Shown: positions 53,466 through 62,207 of the stretch, in pieces
Position numbering within the stretch: the first letter of the stretch is position 1
How the letters are laid out: every line of letters starts with the position of its first letter
Assembly: GCA_963807735.1 (NCBI GenBank)
Contig: CAWEDI010000024.1
Coordinates: forward strand, 580,873-644,872
Length of the DNA stretch: 64,000 nt
From: Roseiarcus sp963807735
GTDB lineage: Bacteria; Pseudomonadota; Alphaproteobacteria; Rhizobiales; Beijerinckiaceae
Direction: 5' to 3'
Position numbers and translations under genes: made by a program
Notes under the pieces: generated by a model
What the model saw: only the letters and a program-made list of their open reading frames with translations
Told to the model about the DNA's origin: nothing
Database searches by the model: none

Positions 53466-54944
53466 ATGCCCATGCCGCACCCGGCAAAGATTCCTATTCT
53501 CTTGCTTGCCCTGCTTGCGGGCGCATGCAATCGCAGCCCGGAGGCGAAACAGCTCGCCGCCCTTGACCAGGCCTACCGCTCCGGCGTACTGACCAAAGAG
53601 GAGTACGAATCGAAGAAGGCGAGTCTGGCGAAGACCGCGAGCGCGCTGGCTGCGCTCGACAAGGCCCGCGACGCCGGATTGCTTACCGCGGCCGAGTACG
53701 AGTCGCGCAAAGCCCGCCTGATGGCCGACGCGCCGGTGGCAGATCCGGCCACGAAGCGGGGCGACGTTCCGGTTCCGGTTCCGGCTCCGGCCTCCGCCGC
53801 GGTCACTGGCACACGACGGGAAACCATCACTGACCCGAACCTCCGTCTGACTGCCTATACCGTAACGGTGCCATCCAACTGGCGCTTCGAAGGCATGTTC
53901 GTTCCCGGTTCGGGGTGCGTGGCCATCCCCTTCCCGGTTTTCCGTACGCACTCGCCCGACGGGCTCACGGAACTGCGCCGGCTGCCGCGATTCGACTGGA
54001 GCTGGACCAATAGCAGGTTCAAACAGGCGCAGAAGGAAGGTTGCCTCGCGCTGCAACGGGAACTCGCCGCGCCCGAATTCCTCAAGTACCTGATGGGTAT
54101 TCTCGAGGTGTCATATATCCGCGACTTCCCGGTGCCCGAGGCGGCGAAAGAGAACCTGCAGAAGGCGATCGATCAGACCAACGCGCAACTGGCCGAGGGC
54201 GCACGCCAGATCGATCGGGTGAACGCCTCGCTGCCGGCCATGCGGAAGATGCCTAAGACCGAGCCCGCCCAGCAGCACGGCGCGCTGGCGGCCGCCATCG
54301 CGCAGTTCCGCAACGGCAGCTTCACCATCGAAGAGCAGCTCTTCGCAAGAGTGATCTGCACGCATACGCCGCTCAACAGCAGCCTGGACCCTGGAGCTTT
54401 CGGCGAAGCCTGCAACGCCAGCATACGTATCATCCGCGCGCCGCAGGGGCAACTGGATTCCGCTATCGCGCTGGTGGAGAGCGAGGGCCTGGGCGCCGCC
54501 GAAAACCAGGAATGGGTGGCCAAATACATGCAGGAGGTCCAGGCTGCCGCCAAGGCCAATTCGGATGCCATTCTCAAGAACGGCGCCGATCAGCGGGCGC
54601 GCATGAAAGCGGACTTCGACCGCGCGCAGGCGCTGCGCCAGCAACAGAGCGACCAGTTCATCGCGGCGATGAAGGAGAGCGGGCAGCGCGCGGTCGAGCG
54701 CATACAGGAAGGCGCCGCCCGCCGGGACACGTTCACGGCCGACTGGTGTGACTATCTGCTGGATCGCCAGACGGTCGCCGGCTCCAGTGGACTGGCCAAA
54801 ATCTCCAACGCATACCAGTACACGTGGACCGACGGCTCAGGCAATTATTACCAGACCAATGACATCAATGCCGACCCCAATGGGGTTCTAAGAGGCGATT
54901 GGACCAAGGCGGCGCAGGTGCATGGAGACGGTACGGCGAAATGA
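53466..54944 (+). CDS. Lipoprotein with two N-terminal SHOCT-like motifs
   Basis: 492 residues, intact. PAKIPILLLALLAGACNRSP is a lipoprotein signal (LAGAC). Two SHOCT-like helices follow in tandem: KQLAALDQAYRSGVLTKEEY with ESKKASL, and ALAALDKARDAGLLTAAEYE with SRKARL (residues about 27-86). After a Pro/Val-rich linker comes a domain of unknown type: TDPNLRLTAYTVTVPSNWRF, VPGSGCVAIPFPVFRTHSPD, DFPVPEAAKENLQKAIDQTN. A coiled coil (about 350-410, DQRARMKADFDRAQALRQQQ) precedes RDTFTADWCDYLLDRQTV and a final segment with YQYTWTDGSGNYYQTND. SHOCT motifs often act in oligomerisation. The next gene starts within its stop codon. Confidence 0.65.
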   Translation: MPMPHPAKIPILLLALLAGACNRSPEAKQLAALDQAYRSGVLTKEEYESKKASLAKTASALAALDKARDAGLLTAAEYESRKARLMADAPVADPATKRGDVPVPVPAPASAAVTGTRRETITDPNLRLTAYTVTVPSNWRFEGMFVPGSGCVAIPFPVFRTHSPDGLTELRRLPRFDWSWTNSRFKQAQKEGCLALQRELAAPEFLKYLMGILEVSYIRDFPVPEAAKENLQKAIDQTNAQLAEGARQIDRVNASLPAMRKMPKTEPAQQHGALAAAIAQFRNGSFTIEEQLFARVICTHTPLNSSLDPGAFGEACNASIRIIRAPQGQLDSAIALVESEGLGAAENQEWVAKYMQEVQAAAKANSDAILKNGADQRARMKADFDRAQALRQQQSDQFIAAMKESGQRAVERIQEGAARRDTFTADWCDYLLDRQTVAGSSGLAKISNAYQYTWTDGSGNYYQTNDINADPNGVLRGDWTKAAQVHGDGTAK

Positions 54945-55630
54945 ACCGGCACGTACTGGTCCTCGCTAAAGTGGCCATCGTGGTGATCTCGGCCATCTTG
55001 CTTGCGGGCGCGGGCTGCCGGAAGAAGCCGCCGGACAACGCCCAAAAGCTGGCCGCGCTGGAAGAAGGTTACCGGTCCGGCGTCTTCACCAAAGAGGAGT
55101 ACGAATCCAAAAAAGCAGCGTTGACCGGGACAGTTCCCAGGACAGCTCCCCCAGTGCCAGCCGCGCCAGCCGCACCCGTGGCTGACGCCGAACCGGCACC
55201 CCCGCCGCAAGCGCCATCGCCGGCGCCGCCTTCCGAACCGCCCGCCGCACCAGCCGGGAACGCTTCCGCCGCCGGCTGCTCCGACGACGAAATGCGGGCT
55301 AATAAAGGGAAGAGGCTTCAGGAGCGCTTCTTCGCGGCGCCACCGGCCACGGTATACAAAGCCGCCGAAGCCGCCCTCGCCAATCTCGACTTCACCATCC
55401 ATAAGCAAACCGCCACGGAACTGGAGGCCGCACGCGGCAAGCGCGTCGGCGCGATCATCGGCGCGGGCGGCGAACGAGTGTCACTGCGGCTTGAAGCGCA
55501 CCGCGAGGGAGGCCGCTCGGGCACGCTGGTGACGGGCCTGACAAATCAAGGGCTGGCCGGCAAAATCACGCAGCGCTCATGGACCAGCGCGGTGCTCGCC
55601 GAAATCGCTTGCCAGCTTGGCGCCCGGTAG
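54941..55630 (+). CDS. SHOCT lipoprotein, second of pair
   Basis: 229 residues from ATG 54941, overlapping the previous stop by 4 nt. LVLAKVAIVVISAILLAGAG then C is the lipoprotein signal. QKLAALEEGYRSGVFTKEEY with ESKKAAL is one SHOCT motif, very close to that of the upstream gene at DNA level as well (ACCAAAGAGGAGTACGAATC in both). A Pro/Ala linker of about 55 residues leads to a C-terminal domain: RLQERFFAAPPATVYKAAEA, LANLDFTIHKQTATELEAAR, GERVSLRLEAHREGGRSGTL, SWTSAVLAEIACQLG. Its form resembles small periplasmic START/DUF3568-like lipoproteins. Function unknown. Confidence 0.65.
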   Translation: MNRHVLVLAKVAIVVISAILLAGAGCRKKPPDNAQKLAALEEGYRSGVFTKEEYESKKAALTGTVPRTAPPVPAAPAAPVADAEPAPPPQAPSPAPPSEPPAAPAGNASAAGCSDDEMRANKGKRLQERFFAAPPATVYKAAEAALANLDFTIHKQTATELEAARGKRVGAIIGAGGERVSLRLEAHREGGRSGTLVTGLTNQGLAGKITQRSWTSAVLAEIACQLGAR

Positions 55631-56146
55631 ATGGACGGCCTCGCCATTTTCCGCAACAGCCGATTGCTGCTCGGCGTAATTGCACTGTTAGGCGTTTTGT
55701 CCGGGTTAGTCTCCGGCTGCATGCTGATCCTCTCCCTGGAGGCCGTCGGAGGCCTCTGGCCCATCTCGGCCGAGCATATCTATACCGTGTTGGCGTTTGC
55801 GTTCACGGCCGCTTCCTTCTTCCGTATGTCCGCATGGCTGGCGCAGCGAGCGAGCCGCATGGCCCGGTATTATGCCCGGTTGGACGCCACCGGTATCGCA
55901 TTCCAGTTGGGCACGAAACGCGATCCGCAAAAGCTCTTTCTGCCGTGGGCTGAGATCACCGGCATCCGGGGACAGCGCATCTTCGGCGGTAAGACCTACC
56001 GTGTGGAAACCGCATCGGGCAGTTGGGCGGAATTCTCTTCATACACTTTTTTCCGCCCAACAAAGCTGGCGAAGCTCATTTCCCGCCGCTCCGGACGCCC
56101 CATTGAGCGCGCGGCGGGAGTACCGTCCGGCGACAAACCCGATTAG
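55631..56146 (+). CDS. Two-helix membrane protein with PH-like C-terminus, unknown
   Basis: 171 residues, starting right after the stop of the SHOCT lipoprotein. Two membrane helices (LLLGVIALLGVLSGLVSGCM, IYTVLAFAFTAASFFRMSAW), then a soluble beta-rich part: MARYYARLDATGIAFQLGTK, KLFLPWAEITGIRGQRIFGG, KTYRVETASGSWAEFSSYTF. The strand pattern recalls PH-like bacterial domains that follow membrane pairs. It probably belongs to the same transcript as the two SHOCT lipoproteins. Confidence 0.6.
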   Translation: MDGLAIFRNSRLLLGVIALLGVLSGLVSGCMLILSLEAVGGLWPISAEHIYTVLAFAFTAASFFRMSAWLAQRASRMARYYARLDATGIAFQLGTKRDPQKLFLPWAEITGIRGQRIFGGKTYRVETASGSWAEFSSYTFFRPTKLAKLISRRSGRPIERAAGVPSGDKPD

Positions 56147-56331
56147 TTCGCAAACCGCTTTCGAAACTGGACGACTTCTTCATGAGAGGGAGGCCAGTTC
56201 GCGTCGCACGTATTACAGTGGAATGCCAACGCTCCGGATTTCAGCGCGTCTTCGAATTCTCGCTGGCTGAAAGTAACTGTCTGATTGTGTTCGTTCGGAC
56301 AAACGATTTCAAAATCAATGGCCTCGCTCAT
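56143..56331 (-). CDS. Small Cys/His protein, unknown
   Basis: 62 residues from ATG 56331 (MSEAIDFEIVCPNEHNQTVT); an in-frame ATG at 56352 adds 7. FSQREFEDALKSGALAFHCN, then TCDANWPPSHEEVVQFRKRF. Cys, His, and CxxC are spaced like a small zinc-binding fold. Homologues of this short pattern are common in soil bacteria without a name. Convergent with the upstream membrane protein, 4-nt overlap. Confidence 0.55.
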   Translation of the reverse strand: MSEAIDFEIVCPNEHNQTVTFSQREFEDALKSGALAFHCNTCDANWPPSHEEVVQFRKRFAN

Positions 56332-56404
56332 GAGCCTCCTGTCGACCGGCAATGAATATCCTCACCATTCCGATCTCCTAGCTTCGGGTATGTTTTTATA
56401 CGGC

Positions 56405-56563
56405 CTAATAGTGAAAACCGCCAACAAGATACACCAAGAGAACAATGATAAGAATGGTTCCGAGGCCAAATCCAGCGCCTCCGCCATAGCCCCATCGCCG
56501 GTGCCCGTAGTAGCCGCCACCACCGCCGAACAAAAGAATCAGCAAAATGATCAAAAGTATCAT
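56405..56563 (-). CDS. DUF3309-like small membrane protein
   Basis: 52 residues: MILLIILLILLFGGGGGYYG, then HRRWGYGGGAGFGLGTILII and VLLVYLVGGFHY. Two hydrophobic helices joined by a Gly/Tyr/Trp loop are the DUF3309 pattern. Stress-induced small membrane proteins of this type often sit beside CsbD, as here (25 nt downstream). Confidence 0.65.
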   Translation of the reverse strand: MILLIILLILLFGGGGGYYGHRRWGYGGGAGFGLGTILIIVLLVYLVGGFHY

Positions 56564-56587
56564 GGGATTGATCTCAGACTATCGATA

Positions 56588-56767
56588 CTACTTTTCAAAT
56601 ACCTTTTCTACGTCGCCGACCTTCTTCTGTATTTTGCCGGCAACCTTTTCGCCGGTTCCTTCGGCTTCAAGGTCAGGGTTGTTTGTCGCGTGGCCCAGCT
56701 TCTCTTTGATCGTTCCCTTTAATTCGTGACCGGCGCCTTCAGCCTTATCTCTCGTACTGTCTTTCAT
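56588..56767 (-). CDS. CsbD family stress protein
   Basis: 59 residues: MKDSTRDKAEGAGHELKGTI, KEKLGHATNNPDLEAEGTGE, KVAGKIQKKVGDVEKVFEK. This is the CsbD signature (KGxxKExxGxxTxxxxLxAEGxxxxxxGxxQ). CsbD-like proteins are abundant, disordered to helical, and usually under general stress control; the molecular role is unknown. GGCAGTTCATG lacks a strong ribosome-binding site, although AGGAGG is 6 nt further upstream. Confidence 0.85.
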   Translation of the reverse strand: MKDSTRDKAEGAGHELKGTIKEKLGHATNNPDLEAEGTGEKVAGKIQKKVGDVEKVFEK

Positions 56768-56963
56768 GAACTGCCTCCTGTAACGTGCACAACCCTACCA
56801 GCAGGTAGATGGCCGAAGTCGGACGGGAGCGATTTTCGTCGAAATGAACCGGCAAATCCGGGTACGCACGGGAGCGATTTGAAAAGAGCGGCGCTCTCCA
56901 GATCCATTTATCGAGAGAGGGATGCGGGCTTGCCGCCTAGAGTTTACGCAGTTCAGGCCGCCC

Positions 56964-59295
56964 CTATTTAGGGGCTATCAACCTCTCGGGGTGCACGACC
57001 AGATTCTCGATGAAAAATTCCATCATGTGCTGGTTGTTCACTCCGCTGTGACCCTGGTCGGGACCCACCTGCACTTCGAAACTCTTGCCGGCGCTTTGCA
57101 GCGCGCGAATCAGTTGCATCGAATTGTTGGGGTGCACGTTGTTATCCGCGGTCCCGTAATAGAGCAGCAGACGGCCGCGCAGGTCCTTGGCGAAGTTCAT
57201 GGCGCTACCGGCTTCGTAGCCCTCTTTGTTCCCCTCGGGGATCCACATGTAACGCTCCGTGTAAATCGAGTCGTAGTTATACCACGAGGTCGGCGGCGAA
57301 GAAGCCGACGCGGCCGCAAACACATCCGGGTGCCGCAGAATCTCCATGGCCGACGTGTATCCGCCGTACGAAGTGCCATAGATCCCCACGCGCGTCTTAT
57401 CGAAATATGGCCGGTTCCAGAGCGCTTTGATGCCCTCTGCCATATCGTCCATCTCGGTGACGCCAAGCTTGAGGTAGATGGAATCCAAGACGCGCTTGCC
57501 CATTCCCGGCATGGCACGGGAGGAGAGCGAGACCACCAGGAACCCGTATTCGGTGGTGGGGCTCGGAGTAGCGAAATTTTCGGTGGGCACATTATTGCCG
57601 GCCGCGGGACCGCCGTACACCGAAACCAGCGTCGGATACTTCTTGCTCGGGTCAAAGTTAGACGGGAAGGCGATGGTTCCGAATAGCGGGGTCTTTCCGT
57701 CGGCGGCCTTATAGGTGTACATCTCGACCTTCTTCAGGCCAAGCTGATCGAACTTAGAAGTGTCGGCCTTGGCCAGTTGCGCCACGACCTTCCCCGACGC
57801 ATCCAGAAGCTGTGTGGCTGCCGGCTGGTCGTGAGTCTGGTAGACATCGACGATAAACTGATTGTCCGATGAAATACCGCAGCTCGCCCCGACGCCACCC
57901 GCGTCCACCGCCGCGGCCGCCGCGACCGCCTCCGCCGCCTTGTCCGCAAGCGCCGATGGTGTGGTTGAATTTCGGATCGGTCAGGCGCACATCCCCTTTG
58001 CCGTCCAGTCCGACGCGGTGAAGCTGCATCTTCATGAAGTTGTCGCCGTCGCGCGCCATGTAGAACATGACGCCGGCGGGCTCATCGACTTTCACGATAT
58101 TGCCCGATTCGAAGGTCGTGTTGTTGGTAAGGGTCGCGAGTTGCTTGCCACGTCAGATCGTAGAGATAGAAGTTACGCCAGCCGTTGCGCTCCGATTCCC
58201 AGATGAACCGCCGATTATCCTTCAGATACTGCATGGCGGGGCGGTTGTTGGTCCAACCGGTCAGCCACTCCTCATGCACCACCACCCGGCACGTGCCGTT
58301 GGCCGGGCTGCAAGCCACGAACTCCATGATCTGCTGGCGGCGATTGGTGCGGTTCAGGAAAAGCTCGGTGCCGTCGGGCGACCAGCGCACATCGTAGGCA
58401 TAATGCCCGACCACGTCATCGGAGAACGGCTTCCCGTTCCGGATGTCCATCTTCACGGACTTTCCCGCGGCAGCGTCGTAGATGAAGATATCGGCGATCG
58501 GATTCGGCGCGCCCGGCTTCGGGTAAGCCTCGACATCCATGGTGTCCTGCACCGCCGTCTGGTTCATTTGCAGGTAGAAGTCTTTTACCTGACTTTCGTC
58601 GAAGCGATAGTATCCGACCTTCGAGCTATCGGGCGACCACCAGATCGCGGTGGTCTGGCCAAGTTCCTCGCCATAAACCCAGCTGCCGGTCCCGTACTTA
58701 ATGCGTCCCTTCACGCTGCCGTCCGTACTGATGGCCTTTTCGTTCGATCCGTCAAAATTGGCGATCCACAGATTGCGATTGCGGTAAAAGGCCTTCAGCT
58801 TATGGTCGGGAGATTCGACGCAGAACGCCTGCCGGCCGCGCGCTGTGGCGCCGGCAGGGCAGCCCTCCACAGGGGTGGCCGGCATCTCCGATTGCTCCTG
58901 CTCCATACCGCCGCGGCCGCCGCCTGCGCCGCTGGCCCTGCACCTGCTCCCGCCTGCTGTCCCTCAACGCCGGCCGGCGGCTGACCGCCTCTTCCGCCAC
59001 GCCCGCCGCGCCCGCCCGCATTGCCGGCCGGCTCCGGCGCGTCGCCGGTCACCGCGGCTTCGCGGGTGGCTGTATCGTATTTGTACGATTTCCCGCCGAA
59101 ATTGTAAGTAAAGCTCTTGCCGTCGCCCGCCCAAGTCACGGCCACGGATCCGGGTGTGACGGAGCCATTGATCTGGGGCTGCATCTTGGTGAACTGATCG
59201 TACCCCGGCATCTCCTTGATGCGATCCTGCGCCAGCATGACGGTGGCGCCGGCAAGCCCGAGCAGTGCTGTTGCGATGAGTGCGCGCATGAACAT
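56964..59295 (-). CDS. Secreted dipeptidyl-peptidase IV family serine peptidase, S9 (frameshifted)
   Basis: About 777 residues. ATG 59295 begins FMRALIATALLGLAGATVML, a signal peptide. Residues about 85-130 are low complexity (GNAGGRGGRGGRGGQPPAGV and Ala/Gln-rich). The propeller follows: QAFCVESPDHKLKAFYRNRN, TTAIWWSPDSSKVGYYRFDE, HYAYDVRWSPDGTELFLNRT. A second Gly/Arg run comes near 57930 (ACGQGGGGGRGGRGGGRG). The S9 catalytic domain is intact: TLVSVYGGPAAGNN, the nucleophile in RVGIYGTSYGGYTSAMEILR (about 642), Asp in YYGTADNNVHPNNSMQLIRA and His in VGPDQGHSGVNNQHMMEFF. Breaks near 58900, 58090 and 57905. It removes N-terminal dipeptides in the periplasm or outside the cell. Confidence 0.8.
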
Positions 59296-59442
59296 TTCGG
59301 GATTATAGCAGCACGACAGCGCCAGAATTTCGAATCACAGGCGAGACGCGCCCCCTCCAGCCGCCGGGTGGCATCGTCTTCTTCGCCGCCACTCCCCCAT
59401 TGGATTAAGATTGCAGAAAGGTCATCTCAGGAGGGACAGGCG

Positions 59443-60705
59443 ATGGAAGACGCCACACCGTCGGGCAGCCTGCAAGAAGGCCAAGGCATCGCGGGAGATT
59501 GGCAGGGAACGGTCGGCGACCAGAAGCGTCGCCTGGTGGTGCGCATTGCGGCGGCAGACAACGGCGGGTGGAAAGCTACGTTCCATCCTATCGATCAGAC
59601 CGCGCAGCCGATCCCAATCGACTCCGTGGTCGTCGAACGCCACTCCCTCAAATTGGCGATCAATGCAATTCGCGGCGCTTACGAGGGGACGATCAGCGCC
59701 GACGCGGAATCCATCGCCGGAACCTGGACACAGGGGAAATCGATGCCGCTCGAGCTGCGGCGCGCGACGAAGGAATCCGCGTGGCTGGAGGCGCCCGTTC
59801 CTTATCACGTGCAGTTTATAGAAGTGGAAGCCGGCGTAAAGCTGGAAGTGGTGGACTGGGGCGGCTCCGGACGGCCTCTGGTCCTGCTGTCGGGCATGGG
59901 AGCCACTGCCCACACGTTCGACAAGTTTGCAGCCAAGCTCACGCCTTCGTACCACGTCTACGGCATCACGCGTCGCGGGTTCGGAGCCTCCAGTGTTCCT
60001 CCCTCCGGCTACTCGGCCGACCGGCTCGGCGACGACGTACTCGCGGTTCTTGCCGCGTTGAACGTGAATCGCCCGGTGTTGGTTGGGAGTTCCATAGCGG
60101 GCCAAGAGCTCAGCTCGGCCGGATCCCGCTATCCCGAGAAAGTAGCCGGATTGATTTACCTGGACGCCGCCTATTCGTATGCGTACTACGACAGCTCGCT
60201 TGGCGACCTGAATATCGAGCTGATCGAAATGAGCCGGAAACTCGAAGAGCTGCAATCGAAGTTCCTGCAGGATACAAGACCGCTGATTCAGGAACTGCTG
60301 GAGACGGACCTCCCCAGGTTGGAAAGGGTCCTCAGGGAGAGACAGAAAGACCTGCAGGCGGCTCCGGCAGCGCTTTTAGCCGGGTATACGCAAGCGGAGG
60401 CCCATCTTCCTCCGGCGATTCCGGCAATCAATGCCGGGCGGCAGAAGTACACACACATTCCGGTTCCAATACTCGCGATCTACGCCCTTCCTCCCAATTT
60501 TGAAAACCTACCCGGCGATCCCGGCGAACGGGCGGCATTCGAAGCGCGGACTGCGGTTACAACCGAGGCGCAGGCGAAGGCATTCGAAGCCGGCATGCCT
60601 TCTGCCCGCGTGGTGCGCCTGCCGCATGCCAGGCACGAAGTGTTCTCCTCGAACGAAGAGGACGTGCTCCGCGAGATGAATGCTTTCATTGGGGGCCTGT
60701 CATAA
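59443..60705 (+). CDS. Alpha/beta hydrolase with N-terminal beta domain
   Basis: 420 residues from ATG 59443, with GGAGGGACAGGCG ahead; the ATG at 59368 is rejected for lack of a site. Residues about 1-105 form a beta domain (GDWQGTVGDQKRRLVVRIAA, SLKLAINAIRGAYEGTISAD) found in front of acidobacterial hydrolases. The alpha/beta domain has DWGGSGRPLVLLSGMGATAH (oxyanion region), RRGFGASSVPPSGYSADRLG and the nucleophile elbow RPVLVGSSIAGQELSS, where GxSxA replaces the usual GxSxG. Catalytic His in VRLPHARHEVFSSNEED. No signal peptide, so cytoplasmic. Substrate unknown. Confidence 0.75.
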   Translation: MEDATPSGSLQEGQGIAGDWQGTVGDQKRRLVVRIAAADNGGWKATFHPIDQTAQPIPIDSVVVERHSLKLAINAIRGAYEGTISADAESIAGTWTQGKSMPLELRRATKESAWLEAPVPYHVQFIEVEAGVKLEVVDWGGSGRPLVLLSGMGATAHTFDKFAAKLTPSYHVYGITRRGFGASSVPPSGYSADRLGDDVLAVLAALNVNRPVLVGSSIAGQELSSAGSRYPEKVAGLIYLDAAYSYAYYDSSLGDLNIELIEMSRKLEELQSKFLQDTRPLIQELLETDLPRLERVLRERQKDLQAAPAALLAGYTQAEAHLPPAIPAINAGRQKYTHIPVPILAIYALPPNFENLPGDPGERAAFEARTAVTTEAQAKAFEAGMPSARVVRLPHARHEVFSSNEEDVLREMNAFIGGLS

Positions 60706-60763
60706 GGGCCGCTTGGGACCGGCTAATGTGTCAACGTCGGCAAAGTCAGGACGTTCCCCTTCG

Positions 60764-61375
60764 TCAGGTCGATTGGCGTCGGCGAGGAAGTTCCTTTGCC
60801 GAGGCCTCGGCTCCAGGTGGTTCACGGAACGGTTCCACAGAAATGCGCTCGTAACACACTTCCAGCACGGTCAGGTATTCCGTACCGCCCGGCGCTTGGA
60901 GAACTACGCGGTCGCCCGCTGCCGACTTCATCAACGCGCGCCCCAGAGGCGACACCCAACTGATGTGGTTGCGGTTGAGATCGACCTCGTCGGTGCCCAC
61001 GATGCTCACCACTCGCTCCGTTCCCGCGGCATTGGCATAGCGCACGGTCGCTCCGAAGAATGCCCGCGCCGCCGCCTGCCCCGCTCTCGGACTTTCCGGG
61101 TCCACCACTTCCGCGGCCTCGATTCGCTTCGTGAGAAAGCGAATCCGCCCATCGATCTGGCGCAGCCGCCGCTTGCCGTACTGATAGTCGGCGTTTTCAC
61201 TGCGATCGCCGTTGCTCGCAGCCCACGCCACCACCTTCGTCACGGCCGGGCGTTCCCTGGTGAGCAGAAACCGGTGCTCATCTTTGAGGCGCTGCAGGCC
61301 GCCCGGCGTTATGTAGTTCTTGCCTCGCGTCGCGGGCTCGTCTGCTTGCGGTTTTCTCGTAAACCCTTTTCGCAT
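60764..61375 (-). CDS. greB: Transcription elongation factor GreB
   Basis: 203 residues from ATG 61375; a further ATG at 61402 adds 9. Coiled-coil N-domain: GLQRLKDEHRFLLTRERPAV, VAWAASNGDRSENADYQYGK (about 50-69, with the acidic tip D57, E60 and D63 that coordinate Mg2+ in the polymerase channel), RRLRQIDGRIRFLTKRIEAA. C-domain (FKBP-like): ARAFFGATVRYANAAGTERV, IVGTDEVDLNRNHISWVSPL, GRALMKSAAGDRVVLQAPGG. GxGDRSENADYQYxKxRLREID distinguishes GreB from GreA. It reactivates backtracked RNA polymerase by stimulating transcript cleavage. N- and C-terminal extensions of about 20 and 30 residues are basic or Glu-rich. Confidence 0.9.
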   Translation of the reverse strand: MRKGFTRKPQADEPATRGKNYITPGGLQRLKDEHRFLLTRERPAVTKVVAWAASNGDRSENADYQYGKRRLRQIDGRIRFLTKRIEAAEVVDPESPRAGQAAARAFFGATVRYANAAGTERVVSIVGTDEVDLNRNHISWVSPLGRALMKSAAGDRVVLQAPGGTEYLTVLEVCYERISVEPFREPPGAEASAKELPRRRQST

Positions 61376-61916
61376 ATCGTAGTCCTTCCAGCGCGAATCC
61401 ACTGGCGCAAGGCTCTCAGGAAATGGAAGCGCCGGCCTGTCCCTACTATTGGCGCAAATTTCCCGCGGATGAACCAGTTATCCTCGCGACTGGATCTTCG
61501 CACTCAGTCTCTCATTGATCTTATCCATCATTTCGGACAAGTGCCGGCGAAGGCGTCGTGGGCGCGGAGTTACTCGCCGAAGATTACTCCCTGCCCCGCA
61601 TAGCGGCAAGCCGCAAACGGGACAGCCATCGCCCTGAGGCTATGTCACTTCCGGCATTTGGCCGATTGGCAATCGGCCGCAGGTTGGCAACCTGCCCCAC
61701 ATCGGTTGTGCCACTTTGCGGTGAGCGGATGAAATCGTCGCGGCGCGCGAAGAGACAAAATCATAGCGAACCATACGGGAATTTGGCGCCTGCTCTTTCG
61801 TCTTGCAATGGCCCAAAGACCAGGCCGCCGCCGCCGCTCCCGGCGCGCCCCATGTTCCGGCGACTGGAGAAGCCCGCCGGCAGGGGGCAGCTGAAGCCGC
61901 GCTACCGGGCTCAGCG
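61376..61916. other. Gene-free stretch with a palindrome
   Basis: 540 bases without a recognisable gene. At 61659-61700 two hairpins, TGGCCGATTG/CAATCGGCC and GCAGGTTG/CAACCTGC, end in CCCAC, the GTGGGGCAG end in reverse: a further member of the palindrome family. Confidence 0.55.
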
Positions 61917-62204
61917 TTAGAGCCTCTCTTCCAAGAGCACGCTGACCGTGTCGCCAAAGTTTCTCCCGATGGCTTGGCGAATGTCTGCTTTTACGGGCAG
62001 TTTGTGGGTGCCGTCCCCCATGGCCATAAATGAGCTTTGGAACGGATGACCGTCAATTCTGCCGCGAACTTTAACCAGACCGCGAGTTCCGAAAAATATT
62101 GCTGATTTGGGCCAGACCACGTAAGTCCAGCCGCCCTTCTTGTCACTCTTCTGTAGAGTAGCGGTGAACGCCTCATTGAGCGTCCTTGTCTTTTCGCCTT
62201 TCAC
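61917..62204 (-). CDS. DUF1905 domain protein
   Basis: 95 residues, intact: NEAFTATLQKSDKKGGWTYV, VWPKSAIFFGTRGLVKVRGR, IDGHPFQSSFMAMGDGTHKL, PVKADIRQAIGRNFGDTVSV. This is the whole DUF1905 beta-barrel (AbrB/double-psi-like). Many homologues carry an extra YdeI-type OmdA domain; this one does not. It begins 4 nt before the M28 peptidase stop, so it is probably cotranscribed with it. No reaction is known. Confidence 0.8.
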   Translation of the reverse strand: MKGEKTRTLNEAFTATLQKSDKKGGWTYVVWPKSAIFFGTRGLVKVRGRIDGHPFQSSFMAMGDGTHKLPVKADIRQAIGRNFGDTVSVLLEERL

Positions 62205-62207
62205 AGT

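Noticed and set aside
61558..61920. 120-residue plus-strand frame between greB and the DUF1905 gene
   Set aside because: It spans a palindrome and has Pro/Arg-rich random composition, with no recognisable motif.
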